Below, piece after piece: positions 31,252 to 39,792 of a DNA stretch of 46,309 nucleotides. Each line of letters begins with the position of its first letter. The first letter of the stretch is position 1. The DNA is taken from the NCBI GenBank assembly GCA_021851735.1, contig JAJZCD010000004.1, positions 1-46,309 of the forward strand, given 5' to 3'. A program made the position numbers and the translations under genes. The notes under the pieces were generated by a model. It saw nothing but the letters and a program-made list of their open reading frames with translations. It had not been told where the DNA came from and searched no databases. The DNA is from a bacterium. Its GTDB lineage: Bacteria > Patescibacteriota > Saccharimonadia > Saccharimonadales > UBA4665.

Positions 31252-32368
31252 CCACACGAAAAAGAGCCCTATAGGATCTCAACAGCGTGATATTTCTGGC
31301 CACGATAGTGCACGATTACAGGCGCTCCTCAGCAGCATCGGCGAAGGCGTCATTACTACAAATGAAAACGGAGCCATAAACCGTATAAACCAGACCGCTC
31401 TCGATTTGCTCGGCATCCGGCATTCGGAAGCTATACATAAGCATTTCTTAGAAGTGGTGGTACCCGTGTATGATAATGGCAACATTATCAACGTGTTCGA
31501 CAGGCCAATTGTTAAGGCACTTCAGACCGGCAAACCAGTTAGTCAACGGGTTAACTATCTCTTAAAGCATAATGCAATTTTGCCTGTGCAAACAACGATT
31601 TCCCCGATTGTAATGCACGGTAAGCCTATTGGTGCCGTTGAGGTTTTTCGTGACCTGACGGCCGAAATTGAAAGTGATAAGTTAAAATCAGATTTTATTT
31701 CTATCGCTTCGCACCAGCTACGTACACCGCTCTCAGCAATCAACATGTATACACGTATGTTGCAAGATGGATTAGCCGGTGATCTTACGCCAGAGCAAAA
31801 GCCCTACATTGAGACCGTCCTGACGTCAGTCAAACGTATGAACACACTCATCAGCACCCTGCTGAACATTACTCGTATTGAAGCTGGCGGCATCGTCATA
31901 AAGAAACAACGGGTATATGCGGATGAACTCTCCCGTGAAATACTAGCAGAATTCACGCCTGCGGCGCAGGCCAAATCGATTACCTTAGTCGCTGACCTAC
32001 CAACCCATATTGCACCCATACGTACTGACAGCGTACTAGTTAAAGAGATCTGCGCGAATTTACTGAGCAATGCGATAAAATACACCCCCAAAGGCGGTAC
32101 TGTCACTTTTAGCCTTGCTAGCACCGATAAAGAAGTAACGTGGTGCATAATTGACACAGGCTATGGGATACCCGAGATCGATCAAAAGAATATTTTTCTG
32201 AAGTTTTTTCGAGCTAGTAACATCGTTAGCAAAGACGTCAGCGGCACCGGCCTTGGGTTGTACCTCATAAAGAACATCGCAGAATCAATCGGTGGTGATG
32301 TATGGTTCGAAAGCACTGAGAATGTCGGCTCAACATTTTGCTTTTCAATGCCGCTAACAAGTGCCTGA
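31232..32368 (+). CDS. Soluble PAS-domain sensor histidine kinase
   Basis: A 378-residue kinase. A PAS domain at about residues 27-140 (LLSSIGEGVITTNENGAINR through GAVEVFRDLTAE) is followed by HisKA with the H box FISIASHQLRTPLSAINMY (His161) and HATPase_c with the N box LLSNAIKYTPKGG, DTGYGIP (G1) and GTGLGLYLIKNI (G2). There is no transmembrane segment, so it senses a cytoplasmic cue. No response regulator is encoded next to it; the upstream partner is a small helical protein. It is convergent with the LCP gene, 35 bp apart. Confidence 0.92.
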   Translation: MQKKEPNHTKKSPIGSQQRDISGHDSARLQALLSSIGEGVITTNENGAINRINQTALDLLGIRHSEAIHKHFLEVVVPVYDNGNIINVFDRPIVKALQTGKPVSQRVNYLLKHNAILPVQTTISPIVMHGKPIGAVEVFRDLTAEIESDKLKSDFISIASHQLRTPLSAINMYTRMLQDGLAGDLTPEQKPYIETVLTSVKRMNTLISTLLNITRIEAGGIVIKKQRVYADELSREILAEFTPAAQAKSITLVADLPTHIAPIRTDSVLVKEICANLLSNAIKYTPKGGTVTFSLASTDKEVTWCIIDTGYGIPEIDQKNIFLKFFRASNIVSKDVSGTGLGLYLIKNIAESIGGDVWFESTENVGSTFCFSMPLTSA

Positions 32369-32403
32369 TTACGCCAGGACAGCAAGCAGCAGTACTACTC
32401 TAC

Positions 32404-34074
32404 TTAGGGCGATGTGGTAGTACCGGTACTACGTGCATTCGGCACTGCGCTTTGCCCAAGTAAGAGTATGAAATCTGCATTCGGGTATGCTGCCGTTAGG
32501 CTACTGTTGGTTACCACCGTCACATGATACTGACTTTTCAGGTATGCTAGCGTATTGGGCATTTTGCCACCGGAGTTGTCTATGAGCGTATTTGTTGCTT
32601 GGGCAGCAGGGGCATTACCGACAGTCACCGTCATACCCTCGGCCATCAGCTTAGTCTCCTGGCTCCCTGCTAGTCCAGACGTTTGCGTTGCATTCAGTAC
32701 TACCGTATTTGCATCTTCTGTAGCAATCGGACCCTCGGCAAAAATTTTCTGAATTTGCTGACGTATAGCGGTAAAGTTACCAAGACCGGCTGCCGGTATA
32801 AGTGCCGACTCACCGTTAGGTGCCGCATAATTTGCGAGCATAGTCGTATTATTGCCTTTGAGCGAATTAATGTTATATGAAGCAACCTTATTCGTGTTGA
32901 TCTTCTTCATATACGTATAGAGCGTTTCAATTTCGTTAACCTTCAGATTAGTTGTCACGTTATTACCCACTGCGTCTACCAGGTTTACGATTTTTAAAGG
33001 ATTAGCGATAATTGATGGCTGTTCCGCCTTCTTTTTTACGGCAACAAGCATTTCGCGTTGATACATAGTCCTCGTAAAATCTGACCCGCTGTATCCATAC
33101 GAACCTGGCGCATCACCTCGAGCTCGGGCCAAATCCAATGCCTGTTTGCCATTTAAGTGTACCGGCCCATTCGGGTAATCGGCTAATGCACAGCAAGTAC
33201 GCGTTGTATAGTCCAAACTTGGGTCATAAATACCGCGCGGATCGCTACTATTGATTGTGATCGTTATGCCGCCAACCGCATTCACCAAATCACGAATCGC
33301 AGCATAGTTGATCAATGCCCTATAGTCGGTAGTGATTCCAAATTTACTCTTTATTATCTGTTGTAACAGCCCCATGCCACCGGCTGGATAAGCAGCGTTT
33401 ATTTTGGAATATCCTACACCTGGTATGTCTACCCAGAGATCACGCGGGATACTTAGCATTAGGGCAGTGTTGTTTTTGGTGTCCACACTAATCACCATTA
33501 TGGAGTCGGTCAGATTTGCGCCATTGTGGCCCGGGTCATCGGCAGAGTTGGCCGCTAACAATATGTTGACACGGCCATTTTGGCTTTTCAACGGTACAGG
33601 ATGGAAGACATTCAGCAGGCTGAGTGGATTGCTGTTGCCGGTGATCTTCGCAAGGTTTTTGTACAGTTCCATGCCAAACCATGAGCCGCCAAGCAGAACC
33701 AATACACCCAGCACCACGACGCCACGTCTAAACAGACGCTTCCATCTGTGCGGTTTATGCTGCTTACGCGTACGTTCTGGGCTATCACCGAGAGGTACGT
33801 TTGCATATCGCCGACGCCGTGGTGGCTCACTGCCTAAAGGTCGCGAAACATTTACAGAGACTGGGCTAGCCTTGCCTCCCAAGATTGCTGGCGACGTAGA
33901 CCTTCTGGGAGCATCCCTCAGCTGCACAGACGTTGCCGTATCTAGTTTTGCTGCCGTAGGCGCAGCAGAGCGAAACACGGGTTCGCGCGAGTGATCATCG
34001 ACCGAGCGTGCAAAGAAACCGTCAATACTGGTAGCTCGCTTCGGCCTGAAGCTGTCATACTTTTTCGATGTCAT
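32404..34074 (-). CDS. LytR-CpsA-Psr family cell-wall glycopolymer transferase
   Basis: A 556-residue protein. A long basic cytoplasmic N-terminus (about 1-120, rich in R, K and S) leads to one membrane segment (FRRGVVVLGVLVLLGGSWFG). The LCP domain has RVNILLAANSADDPG, TALMLSIPRDLWVDIPG and the arginine-rich LDLARARGDAPGSYGYSGSDFTR. A LytR_C domain follows (NTVVLNATQTSGLAGSQETKLM through FILLLGQ). LCP enzymes attach teichoic-acid-like or polysaccharide polymers to peptidoglycan. TACAAT (34086-34091) ends 11 nt before the ATG. Confidence 0.9.
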   Translation of the reverse strand: MTSKKYDSFRPKRATSIDGFFARSVDDHSREPVFRSAAPTAAKLDTATSVQLRDAPRRSTSPAILGGKASPVSVNVSRPLGSEPPRRRRYANVPLGDSPERTRKQHKPHRWKRLFRRGVVVLGVLVLLGGSWFGMELYKNLAKITGNSNPLSLLNVFHPVPLKSQNGRVNILLAANSADDPGHNGANLTDSIMVISVDTKNNTALMLSIPRDLWVDIPGVGYSKINAAYPAGGMGLLQQIIKSKFGITTDYRALINYAAIRDLVNAVGGITITINSSDPRGIYDPSLDYTTRTCCALADYPNGPVHLNGKQALDLARARGDAPGSYGYSGSDFTRTMYQREMLVAVKKKAEQPSIIANPLKIVNLVDAVGNNVTTNLKVNEIETLYTYMKKINTNKVASYNINSLKGNNTTMLANYAAPNGESALIPAAGLGNFTAIRQQIQKIFAEGPIATEDANTVVLNATQTSGLAGSQETKLMAEGMTVTVGNAPAAQATNTLIDNSGGKMPNTLAYLKSQYHVTVVTNSSLTAAYPNADFILLLGQSAVPNARSTGTTTSP

Positions 34075-34276
34075 TACTTTTTGTTATTGTACGCGAAAAA
34101 TGCAGCTGTACAAAGCGAAGCAGCAATACGGAATCCACATATTTTGTCCCTAGCATACCCATGCTACAGGCTATGTACCGCCAAATATAGTTTGGACATT
34201 GGCCGTTGGAGCCAGATTCTATCGCTACACGTTCGTCAGGACAGCTTTCAACATAACGGGACCCTCATTAAACACT

Positions 34277-34312
34277 AAAAAACCACTCTGCTCGTAAACA
34301 GAGTGGTTTTAG
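34277..34312 (-). terminator. Intrinsic terminator of the 31-residue peptide transcript
   Basis: An 8-bp core stem CCACTCTG/CAGAGTGG is extended by A-T pairs and ends on the minus strand in a run of six T residues. It starts within 10 bp of the small-gene stop codon. Confidence 0.8.
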
Positions 34313-34317
34313 TGCGT

Positions 34318-34413
34318 CTACAGTTTCCGCAGAAATTTGTCGACTGCACGAAATCTGTTATCGGCCGGGCTTAGTTCGAAAACTGCCCAGCTTTGACTTG
34401 CGGCAAGTCGCAT
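34318..34413 (-). CDS. Small 31-residue protein with its own promoter and terminator
   Basis: A short frame in the gap between the LCP gene and hdeD. It starts MRLAASQSWAVFELSPADN and ends VDKFLRKL, an amphipathic basic peptide. Support comes from the whole unit: TTGACA (34519-34524), 17 bp, TATACT (34496-34501); a 5' UTR of about 75 nt with a hairpin AGATAAG/CTTATCT and an unstructured A-rich stretch; GAAAGG about 9 nt before the ATG; and a terminator directly after the stop. The perfect -35/-10 suggests high expression. No family is recognised. It could instead be a small RNA with an incidental frame. Confidence 0.55.
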   Translation of the reverse strand: MRLAASQSWAVFELSPADNRFRAVDKFLRKL

Positions 34414-34461
34414 AACGGCTGCCTTTCGTTAAGTTGATTTTGTTTTGATGTTTTTGTTTTC

Positions 34462-34481
34462 AGATAAGCTTTGACTTATCT
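34462..34481 (-). promoter_or_regulatory. 5' UTR hairpin of the small-peptide transcript
   Basis: AGATAAG (34462-34468)/CTTATCT (34475-34481) is a perfect 7-bp stem with a 6-nt loop, starting about 7 nt from the predicted transcript start. It may stabilise the mRNA. Confidence 0.5.
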
Positions 34482-34495
34482 CAAAACTAGTATGT

Positions 34496-34524
34496 AGTAT
34501 AGCAAACCTCTTACGCTTTGTCAA
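34496..34524 (-). promoter_or_regulatory. Consensus sigma-70 type promoter
   Basis: TTGACA (34519-34524), a 17-bp spacer and TATACT (34496-34501) on the minus strand. It is the best-matched -35/-10 pair that I found in the window. Confidence 0.85.
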
Positions 34525-34557
34525 CAGCGAAACATGTCACTTACGCAGCTCAGCATC

Positions 34558-35136
34558 TTACCGTTTAGAGTGGGTCGCAGTCGTCCTCCATAAACGTCGC
34601 ACCTCTACGGCACTCGCTAATTCTAGCGCCCCGACTACCAGTGCATAGAGGCCAAGTATCCACACAAACGCAACACCGGCCGTCTTTGGTTGGAACAGTA
34701 TAACTATGCCTGCCAGCACGGCTAATGCACCGACAACCGTCATGGTTATCCGGTACATGCTTGGTCCTTCTTCGAACAAGCTCTCTACGACCTCAAAAAT
34801 ACCCCGAACAATCAGGATGAACCCGATGAGCAGTATAAACGTAGCAAACGTAACCTGCGGGTGCCGCAATAAATATACACCGACCCCCACCTGCAAGAGC
34901 CCGACCAAGGGCATCAGAACCCGTGTCAAAACTGAAGTGTCAGACCCTGACTGAACTACTCTCCCAATACCATAAACGAGCTCAAAGATACCGCCTACCA
35001 GCAAAAATGCGCTAAATAGGTACAGCAGTGTGAGCAGCGTAATGCCCGGCCAGAACACTGCCGCAATTCCAAATAGAACTGCAACGACTCCCCGGAGAGC
35101 TAAGCCGCCAGCCAAATTTGACATTTCTGATTCCAT
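34558..35136 (-). CDS. HdeD/DUF308 family membrane protein
   Basis: A 192-residue protein with six hydrophobic segments in three hairpins: LRGVVAVLFGIAAVFWPGIT, LLTLLYLFSAFLLVGGIFEL, VLMPLVGLLQVGVGVYLLRHP, TFATFILLIGFILIVRGIFE and two more. The repeated FWPG/HPQ and GIFE motifs are typical of HdeD-like acid-resistance proteins. Function in this lineage is unknown. The ATG has a clear SD (AGGAG about 7 nt before). A palindrome at 35187-35204 lies about 50 bp upstream. Confidence 0.88.
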   Translation of the reverse strand: MESEMSNLAGGLALRGVVAVLFGIAAVFWPGITLLTLLYLFSAFLLVGGIFELVYGIGRVVQSGSDTSVLTRVLMPLVGLLQVGVGVYLLRHPQVTFATFILLIGFILIVRGIFEVVESLFEEGPSMYRITMTVVGALAVLAGIVILFQPKTAGVAFVWILGLYALVVGALELASAVEVRRLWRTTATHSKR

Positions 35137-35186
35137 GCGTATCTCCTGTTTATATTTTCAAATATCTGCTTCGATCCGCCTAGTGT

Positions 35187-35204
35187 CTGTAAGGCTCCTT
35201 ACAG
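35187..35204. promoter_or_regulatory. Palindrome upstream of hdeD, candidate operator
   Basis: CTGTAAGG, two bases, CCTTACAG is a perfect inverted repeat. Its place about 50 bp before the hdeD start suits a repressor or activator site. The rest of the 220-bp gap to corA shows nothing else. Confidence 0.4.
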
Positions 35205-35356
35205 TTCCGTGCCCGGAGCACGCCGTCTACCTTCGGTAATTTGCCAAAAATTTTAACCACATCCAGCAGTCAGCCCAATTCACTTAGACGCTACGTAGAC
35301 CACACAATTGCTACAACTATACATGGAGCGTCACCAACGAGGACAGACTACCTAGA

Positions 35357-36328
35357 CTAGAACCACTTCTTCTTTCTGAAATACACATACATAGCGACTG
35401 CCATAAGCAGTGACGCCACCACTAACACGTATGCCGCCGTATACTCACCCCAAAAATGCCACAACGTAAAATGAACATTATTACCAGGAAGTGGTACATT
35501 CATGCCGTACAGTGTGCCCACTACGGTAACCGGGATGGTAAACGTAAATATCAACGTTAAGATAGCCAATGTACGGTTAGTACGCTCTGTATTGGCCGTG
35601 AAGTCGGCGTCTTTGTATATCTCTATAGTCTCTTCAGCTTCTTCAGTGACTTCCCATAAGCGGTTAGCCATCTTGACATTGCCAGAGAAATACTTGGACA
35701 GTCCGGGGCCCGCAAACGAGTCAATTTGTTCGGCCAGATCGTCGAGCAGAGCGCGCTTAGAGCCCACTAGACGGCGTAAGCGAATTATTTTCTGCCGTAA
35801 GCGACTTATGCGTTGCGCCTCCGAGGTGTTGCCTTCAAATACCGATTCTTCAATACTGTCCAGCTCACTCCCCACAATACCAGTCATCCCTTCGATACTA
35901 CTTAGCAGACGACTGATCAGTAGATGCAGCAACTGCGCCGAACCCTTACCGAAATACTGTTTAGCTTGTTCACTGCTGTGCTCGCACGTCGTATACAAAT
36001 CGTTTATAAACGGACTGGTTTCAGCATGTATGGTTACCAGGTAATTCTTACCCAAAAAGATGCCCAGCTGTCCAGCGGATATCTTGTCAGTGTGAGGCTC
36101 GAACACAGGGAAATGCAACACCAAAAACATGTAACTGTCTTCACGTTCGACTTCTGTGTGCTGTACCTTTTGCATACTTTCTGTCAAATGAGCAGGATGC
36201 AAGTGATAGGTACGCTCCAACCACGCGAACACGTCGCTGTTGGCGTGACGGACATCTACCCATGTGACCCCGTGATGATCTTGAACGTGTAGACCGTTGT
36301 CAGCAGTTTGTGTTTCGACGGTGCCCAT
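35357..36328 (-). CDS. corA: CorA-family magnesium/divalent cation transporter
   Basis: A 323-residue protein. A large cytoplasmic N-terminal domain with the long helix of the funnel precedes two C-terminal membrane segments. The first (about 262-282) ends in the family signature YGMNVPLP, and a second membrane segment is followed by a short basic KKKWF tail. This selects hydrated Mg2+ at the pore. ATG 36328 (rather than an in-frame GTG two codons upstream) is 9 nt after TATTAT (36338-36343). Length is normal for the family. Confidence 0.92.
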   Translation of the reverse strand: MGTVETQTADNGLHVQDHHGVTWVDVRHANSDVFAWLERTYHLHPAHLTESMQKVQHTEVEREDSYMFLVLHFPVFEPHTDKISAGQLGIFLGKNYLVTIHAETSPFINDLYTTCEHSSEQAKQYFGKGSAQLLHLLISRLLSSIEGMTGIVGSELDSIEESVFEGNTSEAQRISRLRQKIIRLRRLVGSKRALLDDLAEQIDSFAGPGLSKYFSGNVKMANRLWEVTEEAEETIEIYKDADFTANTERTNRTLAILTLIFTFTIPVTVVGTLYGMNVPLPGNNVHFTLWHFWGEYTAAYVLVVASLLMAVAMYVYFRKKKWF

Positions 36329-36371
36329 ATACACACCATAATAGGTTAAACACTAGCAAAAAGATAGACGA

Positions 36372-37607
36372 CTAGCGCTCTGGCTTGAGGTCTACGCCGC
36401 AAAGCGTAAGTAACGACCGTCGATCTTTGGTCAAGCTTGACTGCAGTAACGTAAAGCCTGCTCGTTCAAATGAGGAAATAATTTCCCGAGCTGTCATATG
36501 CCATACACGTAACAGCAATATCGTATCACCCTTTTCGAAATCAATCCGACGCTCTGAGCCATCAAAACGGAATTTTATACTCAACGACGTGTTAAAACGT
36601 ATACGTATGTAGCGCATTCGCTGTGCTACGTTAAAGCCCATCTCCACGTCATACAGAGATTCATCAATATTGAGTAGATCAAGAATGTACTTATGACTTG
36701 GCGAGAGCCGACCACTCATCGTGCCATTGGGGTGAAAATCAAGCTGACGCCTCGTTGACTCCGTGTCTGGGATGTCAGTGTACATGACCATGTCTCGACT
36801 GCCCATGCTGCCATACACAGTCTTAAATATATCCGCTGACGAGCGAAAATTAAGCGGTGTTGCCCCTAGTAATAACACTAGGTTGACAGTTTCTTCAGCC
36901 TCACTGCTGAGCATATCGTCTACTAGTAAATCGTCGAAATGTTCATACGAAAAATCACGTACATACCCTTCGAACGGTACCGCATTGCCGTACCACTCCT
37001 CAATATTTCGATGTGCTACATCTAGCATCTCCTGTGAGATGTCAATTGCAATATACCTATGTAGTACACCAAGCTCTAATAACCGGCCCAGGAGTTCTTT
37101 AACCGGGTATGCGTTACCAACGCCAAGATCAATAATGTTTACCTTTTTACTGCCCTCCAGCCACTGCTCGATGGATAGCATGTTGGTACGAATGAGCTCA
37201 ATCGTACCTCTCAATATACCCGGAGTATTTTCTTGGATAAGACGCCTTACCCAGTTATCCCAGTTGTGCGCCCCTTCTTGCAAATAGTTATATTGCCTTG
37301 GGATTTCACCATGTACATCCAAATTAGTAATTATGTCCAGAATTTGGCGTCGACTATAAATTTTATAAAATTCCGACGTTGGATGGATCACCTTGTGGTA
37401 GCGGTTATTCCGGTACTTTTTACCCTGTAGGACTAGCCGTTCTAAGGCTACCGTGTTATTGGCATTGTTCGCTACATACGTACGGTTGCCCTGCTCGCAC
37501 AACTCAAGTTTGATCTTCCCTTGCTTCGCCCCATCAATCCAGTTATGGACGGTTTTTAGAGAGACATGATATTTTTTAACAAGTTCCTGATGTTTGAAAT
37601 ATAGCAT
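36372..37607 (-). CDS. EgtD-like SAM methyltransferase domain fused to an N-terminal helix-turn-helix
   Basis: A 411-residue protein. Residues about 3-45 look like a helix-turn-helix (FKHQELVKKYHVSLKTVHNW then a KQGKIKL wing). The rest is a histidine-specific methyltransferase-type fold: NIIDLGVGNAYPVKELL (motif I), YIAIDISQEMLDVAHRNIEE, NLVLLLGATPLNFRS, and a C-terminal MTAREIISSFERAGF. The EgtD family trimethylates histidine for ergothioneine, but a DNA-binding partner domain is unusual and no other ergothioneine genes are here. The function is therefore unknown. ATG 37607 begins the HTH. Upstream in-frame codons are A/T-rich and unsupported. Confidence 0.7.
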   Translation of the reverse strand: MLYFKHQELVKKYHVSLKTVHNWIDGAKQGKIKLELCEQGNRTYVANNANNTVALERLVLQGKKYRNNRYHKVIHPTSEFYKIYSRRQILDIITNLDVHGEIPRQYNYLQEGAHNWDNWVRRLIQENTPGILRGTIELIRTNMLSIEQWLEGSKKVNIIDLGVGNAYPVKELLGRLLELGVLHRYIAIDISQEMLDVAHRNIEEWYGNAVPFEGYVRDFSYEHFDDLLVDDMLSSEAEETVNLVLLLGATPLNFRSSADIFKTVYGSMGSRDMVMYTDIPDTESTRRQLDFHPNGTMSGRLSPSHKYILDLLNIDESLYDVEMGFNVAQRMRYIRIRFNTSLSIKFRFDGSERRIDFEKGDTILLLRVWHMTAREIISSFERAGFTLLQSSLTKDRRSLLTLCGVDLKPER

Positions 37608-37790
37608 ATATAATGAAGGAAAATACTTATACTTGTATGTTGCACAAAATATGTGTAACATGAGCTAGGGTGACACATAGCACCAGCGTTGATTATTAAT
37701 GTAAACCTAATAATACCATTATTATGAAATTTGTTCAACTGCTGGCTGATCACACCCACATACACAAGGTACAAGAGAGGAATCAGCTTC

Positions 37791-38093
37791 ATGTCTCACA
37801 CTACCCACCATACTATATCTGTTGTCGAATCCCTACATGCGGTAGCAAGTCCTAACAAATTTATAAATAGAATAAAGGTCAATCCTTACAATCAACTGCA
37901 GATATCACTAGGTACTTTTAGTGACGACACTCAGCCAAAAGGTTTCTCCGTAGAGCTTACACCCGATCCCAACCCGGACGGGTCTTTTACTACAAAAATT
38001 ATGAATGTTGAAAGTGCTACCCACAACCGACTCATGATGCACCTAGCAAACAACGGGTCTAAGGCCATAACCGCAACCATTCACCAGTTATAA
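37791..38093 (+). CDS. Hypothetical 100-residue protein
   Basis: The protein starts MSHTTHHTISVVESLHAVAS and is predicted to be mainly beta (QLQISLGTFSDD, GFSVELTPDPNPDGSFTTKI) with no membrane segment or cysteine. I do not recognise it. A GAGAGGAA SD lies about 8 nt before this ATG, which decides the start over an upstream in-frame ATG. It lies alone between two minus-strand genes, divergent from the EgtD-like gene and convergent with the PfkB gene. Confidence 0.65.
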   Translation: MSHTTHHTISVVESLHAVASPNKFINRIKVNPYNQLQISLGTFSDDTQPKGFSVELTPDPNPDGSFTTKIMNVESATHNRLMMHLANNGSKAITATIHQL

Positions 38094-38105
38094 TAAGTGT
38101 ATCCG

Positions 38106-38909
38106 CTAGTTCCCGAAAGCACCCCGACGCTGCATAGCTAGTGCGCCGGTATGAGTAGCTAATTGTACTGCTTTATCAAGTGGTAAGCCTTCTCCAATAC
38201 CAAGCGTTAGTGCTGCAGCAAATGAATCGCCGCACCCATATGCATCCGCAATGTCTGTCTTTGATATTAGTTCCGCTTTGTACCGCTTGCCATTTTCCAC
38301 TTCACATCCTTCAGAACCACGAGTCCTAACAACTAGCCCTGGTGCAGGGTTAAGCATCCCTGGATGATACATCTCGTCGTAATCCTCACCACTGCCTACA
38401 AGCGCATCGAGCCAGACACCCGCTGACTGCAGTAACGGTAAAATCCGGGCGGTCGATACCAACTTTTCAGATTTTCGAGCATATTCTAACGCCTGTATAT
38501 CACCGCTAACAAAGTAGATTGCATCCATGTCAGCCAACCTCTCCCAGGGAAGACTCTCATCTTCTCCGCTCGGCCTCAGCCTTCCTATGGTCGTTATCGC
38601 TCGTTCATTGCGGTTGTCAATATGCACAAATGTACTTCTCGTGGGCTGCGAATCGTATATAGCAGCGTGCACGACCACACCACAATCTTCTAACTGCGCT
38701 ACAGCGCGACGACCTAGTTCATCGTTACCAATCGCCGTAAAGAACTCGCAGCCGCCATTCAGTTGTGCTAACTGCATGGCGGCAACACCGCCGCCGCCTG
38801 CTACTTCTTCCCATGCATCATCCGCGTGCATAACAGTACCAGGTGTTGGCACATGGTTAACCCGTACGAACCTGCCCCACTCAACATGACCGACGACCGC
38901 AATATTCAT
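38106..38909 (-). CDS. PfkB-family carbohydrate kinase
   Basis: A 267-residue ribokinase-like kinase. It starts MNIAVVGHVEWGRFVRV and has the first PfkB signature region AGGGGVAAMQLAQLNGGCEFF. The second signature is DIADAYGCGDSFAAALTLG, in which the usual G-A-G-D is G-C-G-D but the catalytic Asp is kept. It phosphorylates a sugar or nucleoside that cannot be named. It is shorter than the usual 300 residues, mostly in the lid and middle. TATACT (38917-38922) ends 7 nt before the ATG. Confidence 0.85.
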   Translation of the reverse strand: MNIAVVGHVEWGRFVRVNHVPTPGTVMHADDAWEEVAGGGGVAAMQLAQLNGGCEFFTAIGNDELGRRAVAQLEDCGVVVHAAIYDSQPTRSTFVHIDNRNERAITTIGRLRPSGEDESLPWERLADMDAIYFVSGDIQALEYARKSEKLVSTARILPLLQSAGVWLDALVGSGEDYDEMYHPGMLNPAPGLVVRTRGSEGCEVENGKRYKAELISKTDIADAYGCGDSFAAALTLGIGEGLPLDKAVQLATHTGALAMQRRGAFGN

Positions 38910-39069
38910 TACTGGCAGTATAGCCCAAGTAACTAGCGAAGCAATGGTAAATCCGTAGAAGTCTTAGACTACAAGACATCTCTAGAAATAACAAATTTGG
39001 TAGTTTGAATAATTACAGACAACGAATAATACTGTATCAGTAGGACTCATCTAGTAGCAGCAAAAGCTT

Positions 39070-39310
39070 TTACCAGACTCTTCCACCTTCAAATAATCGC
39101 TGTAGGTCGCGCAGTCCTGCGCGAGTGTTAGGCGAGCCGCTACCAAGCGAGATTTCACTCAAATTACTCCATTCAAGGCTTAGCATATCGTCCATAGGCT
39201 TCACCTCGCCGCCTATTGGTTCACCCAGATAAAGAATGTCCAGCACGGGATCTCCGCCTTCTCCGTATTGGCCAACGTACATCCCAAGCAGAGAAGTAAT
39301 CTTGATATCG
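39070..39310 (-). pseudogene. C-terminal fragment of a Nudix hydrolase
   Basis: The frame reads ITSLLGMYVGQYGEGGDP, then VLDILYLGEPIGGE and a MDDMLSLEWSNLSEI ending, which is the region after the Nudix box. The Nudix box itself and the N-terminus are absent. The homology stops at about 39310, where the recombinase remnant on the other strand begins, so insertion of that element probably cut the gene. Confidence 0.7.
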
Positions 39311-39312
39311 AT

Positions 39313-39780
39313 GGGACTTACGCAAAAACAGTATAAGGCTCAAAACAGTTCGCTTACCGTGGCCTGCTGAAATGCGGCCACTGCGGCGGCGAGGTTACGA
39401 CAGAGGAAAAATTCAAAAAGCTGCTGAGCGGCGATTTCAACCGCCACGTTTACTACCGGTGCACTAAGAAGATTAATCTGCATTGTCCCGAGAAGTACAT
39501 CAACGAAGTGAAGCTTGAGGAGCTGCTCATGCAATTCGTTGAGAAGAACCTAGAAAAGATAAAACTAGGCGATGCCTTGCAAGGGCAAATCGAGCGGCAC
39601 TACTTGGTTACAGAGAGCCTAGTGAGCTACCACGACATGAAAATCAAACTCAAAGATCCAATAATAGAGTACGCTCATTATGTACTAACTAAGGGCAACT
39701 ACACAGAAAAGGCCGAGTTCGCAAAAGGCATAAAGAACGATTTGGTTATAAAAGACGGCGCTATTTGCTTCAGTAAATGA
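39313..39780 (+). pseudogene. Large serine recombinase remnant (zinc-ribbon and C-terminal part)
   Basis: From 39337 the frame reads FAYRGLLKCGHCGGEVTTEE, a zinc-beta-ribbon with C-x-x-C, then YYRCTKK and HCPEKYINEVKLEELL, then a coiled C-terminus ending IIEYAHYVLTKGNYTEKAEF and a short tail. This matches the recombinase zinc-ribbon and C-terminal domains of large serine recombinases. The in-frame TAA at 39334-39336 interrupts similarity that continues upstream (TYAKTV). The catalytic resolvase domain is missing. It is a dead mobile element or prophage integrase. Confidence 0.75.
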
Positions 39781-39792
39781 TAACCTGACTAC

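Noticed and set aside
34271-34500. 6S RNA or tmRNA at the small transcript.
   Set aside because: No long-rod 6S fold with a central bubble, tag sequence or tRNA-like end is visible. A short coding frame with SD explains the unit better.
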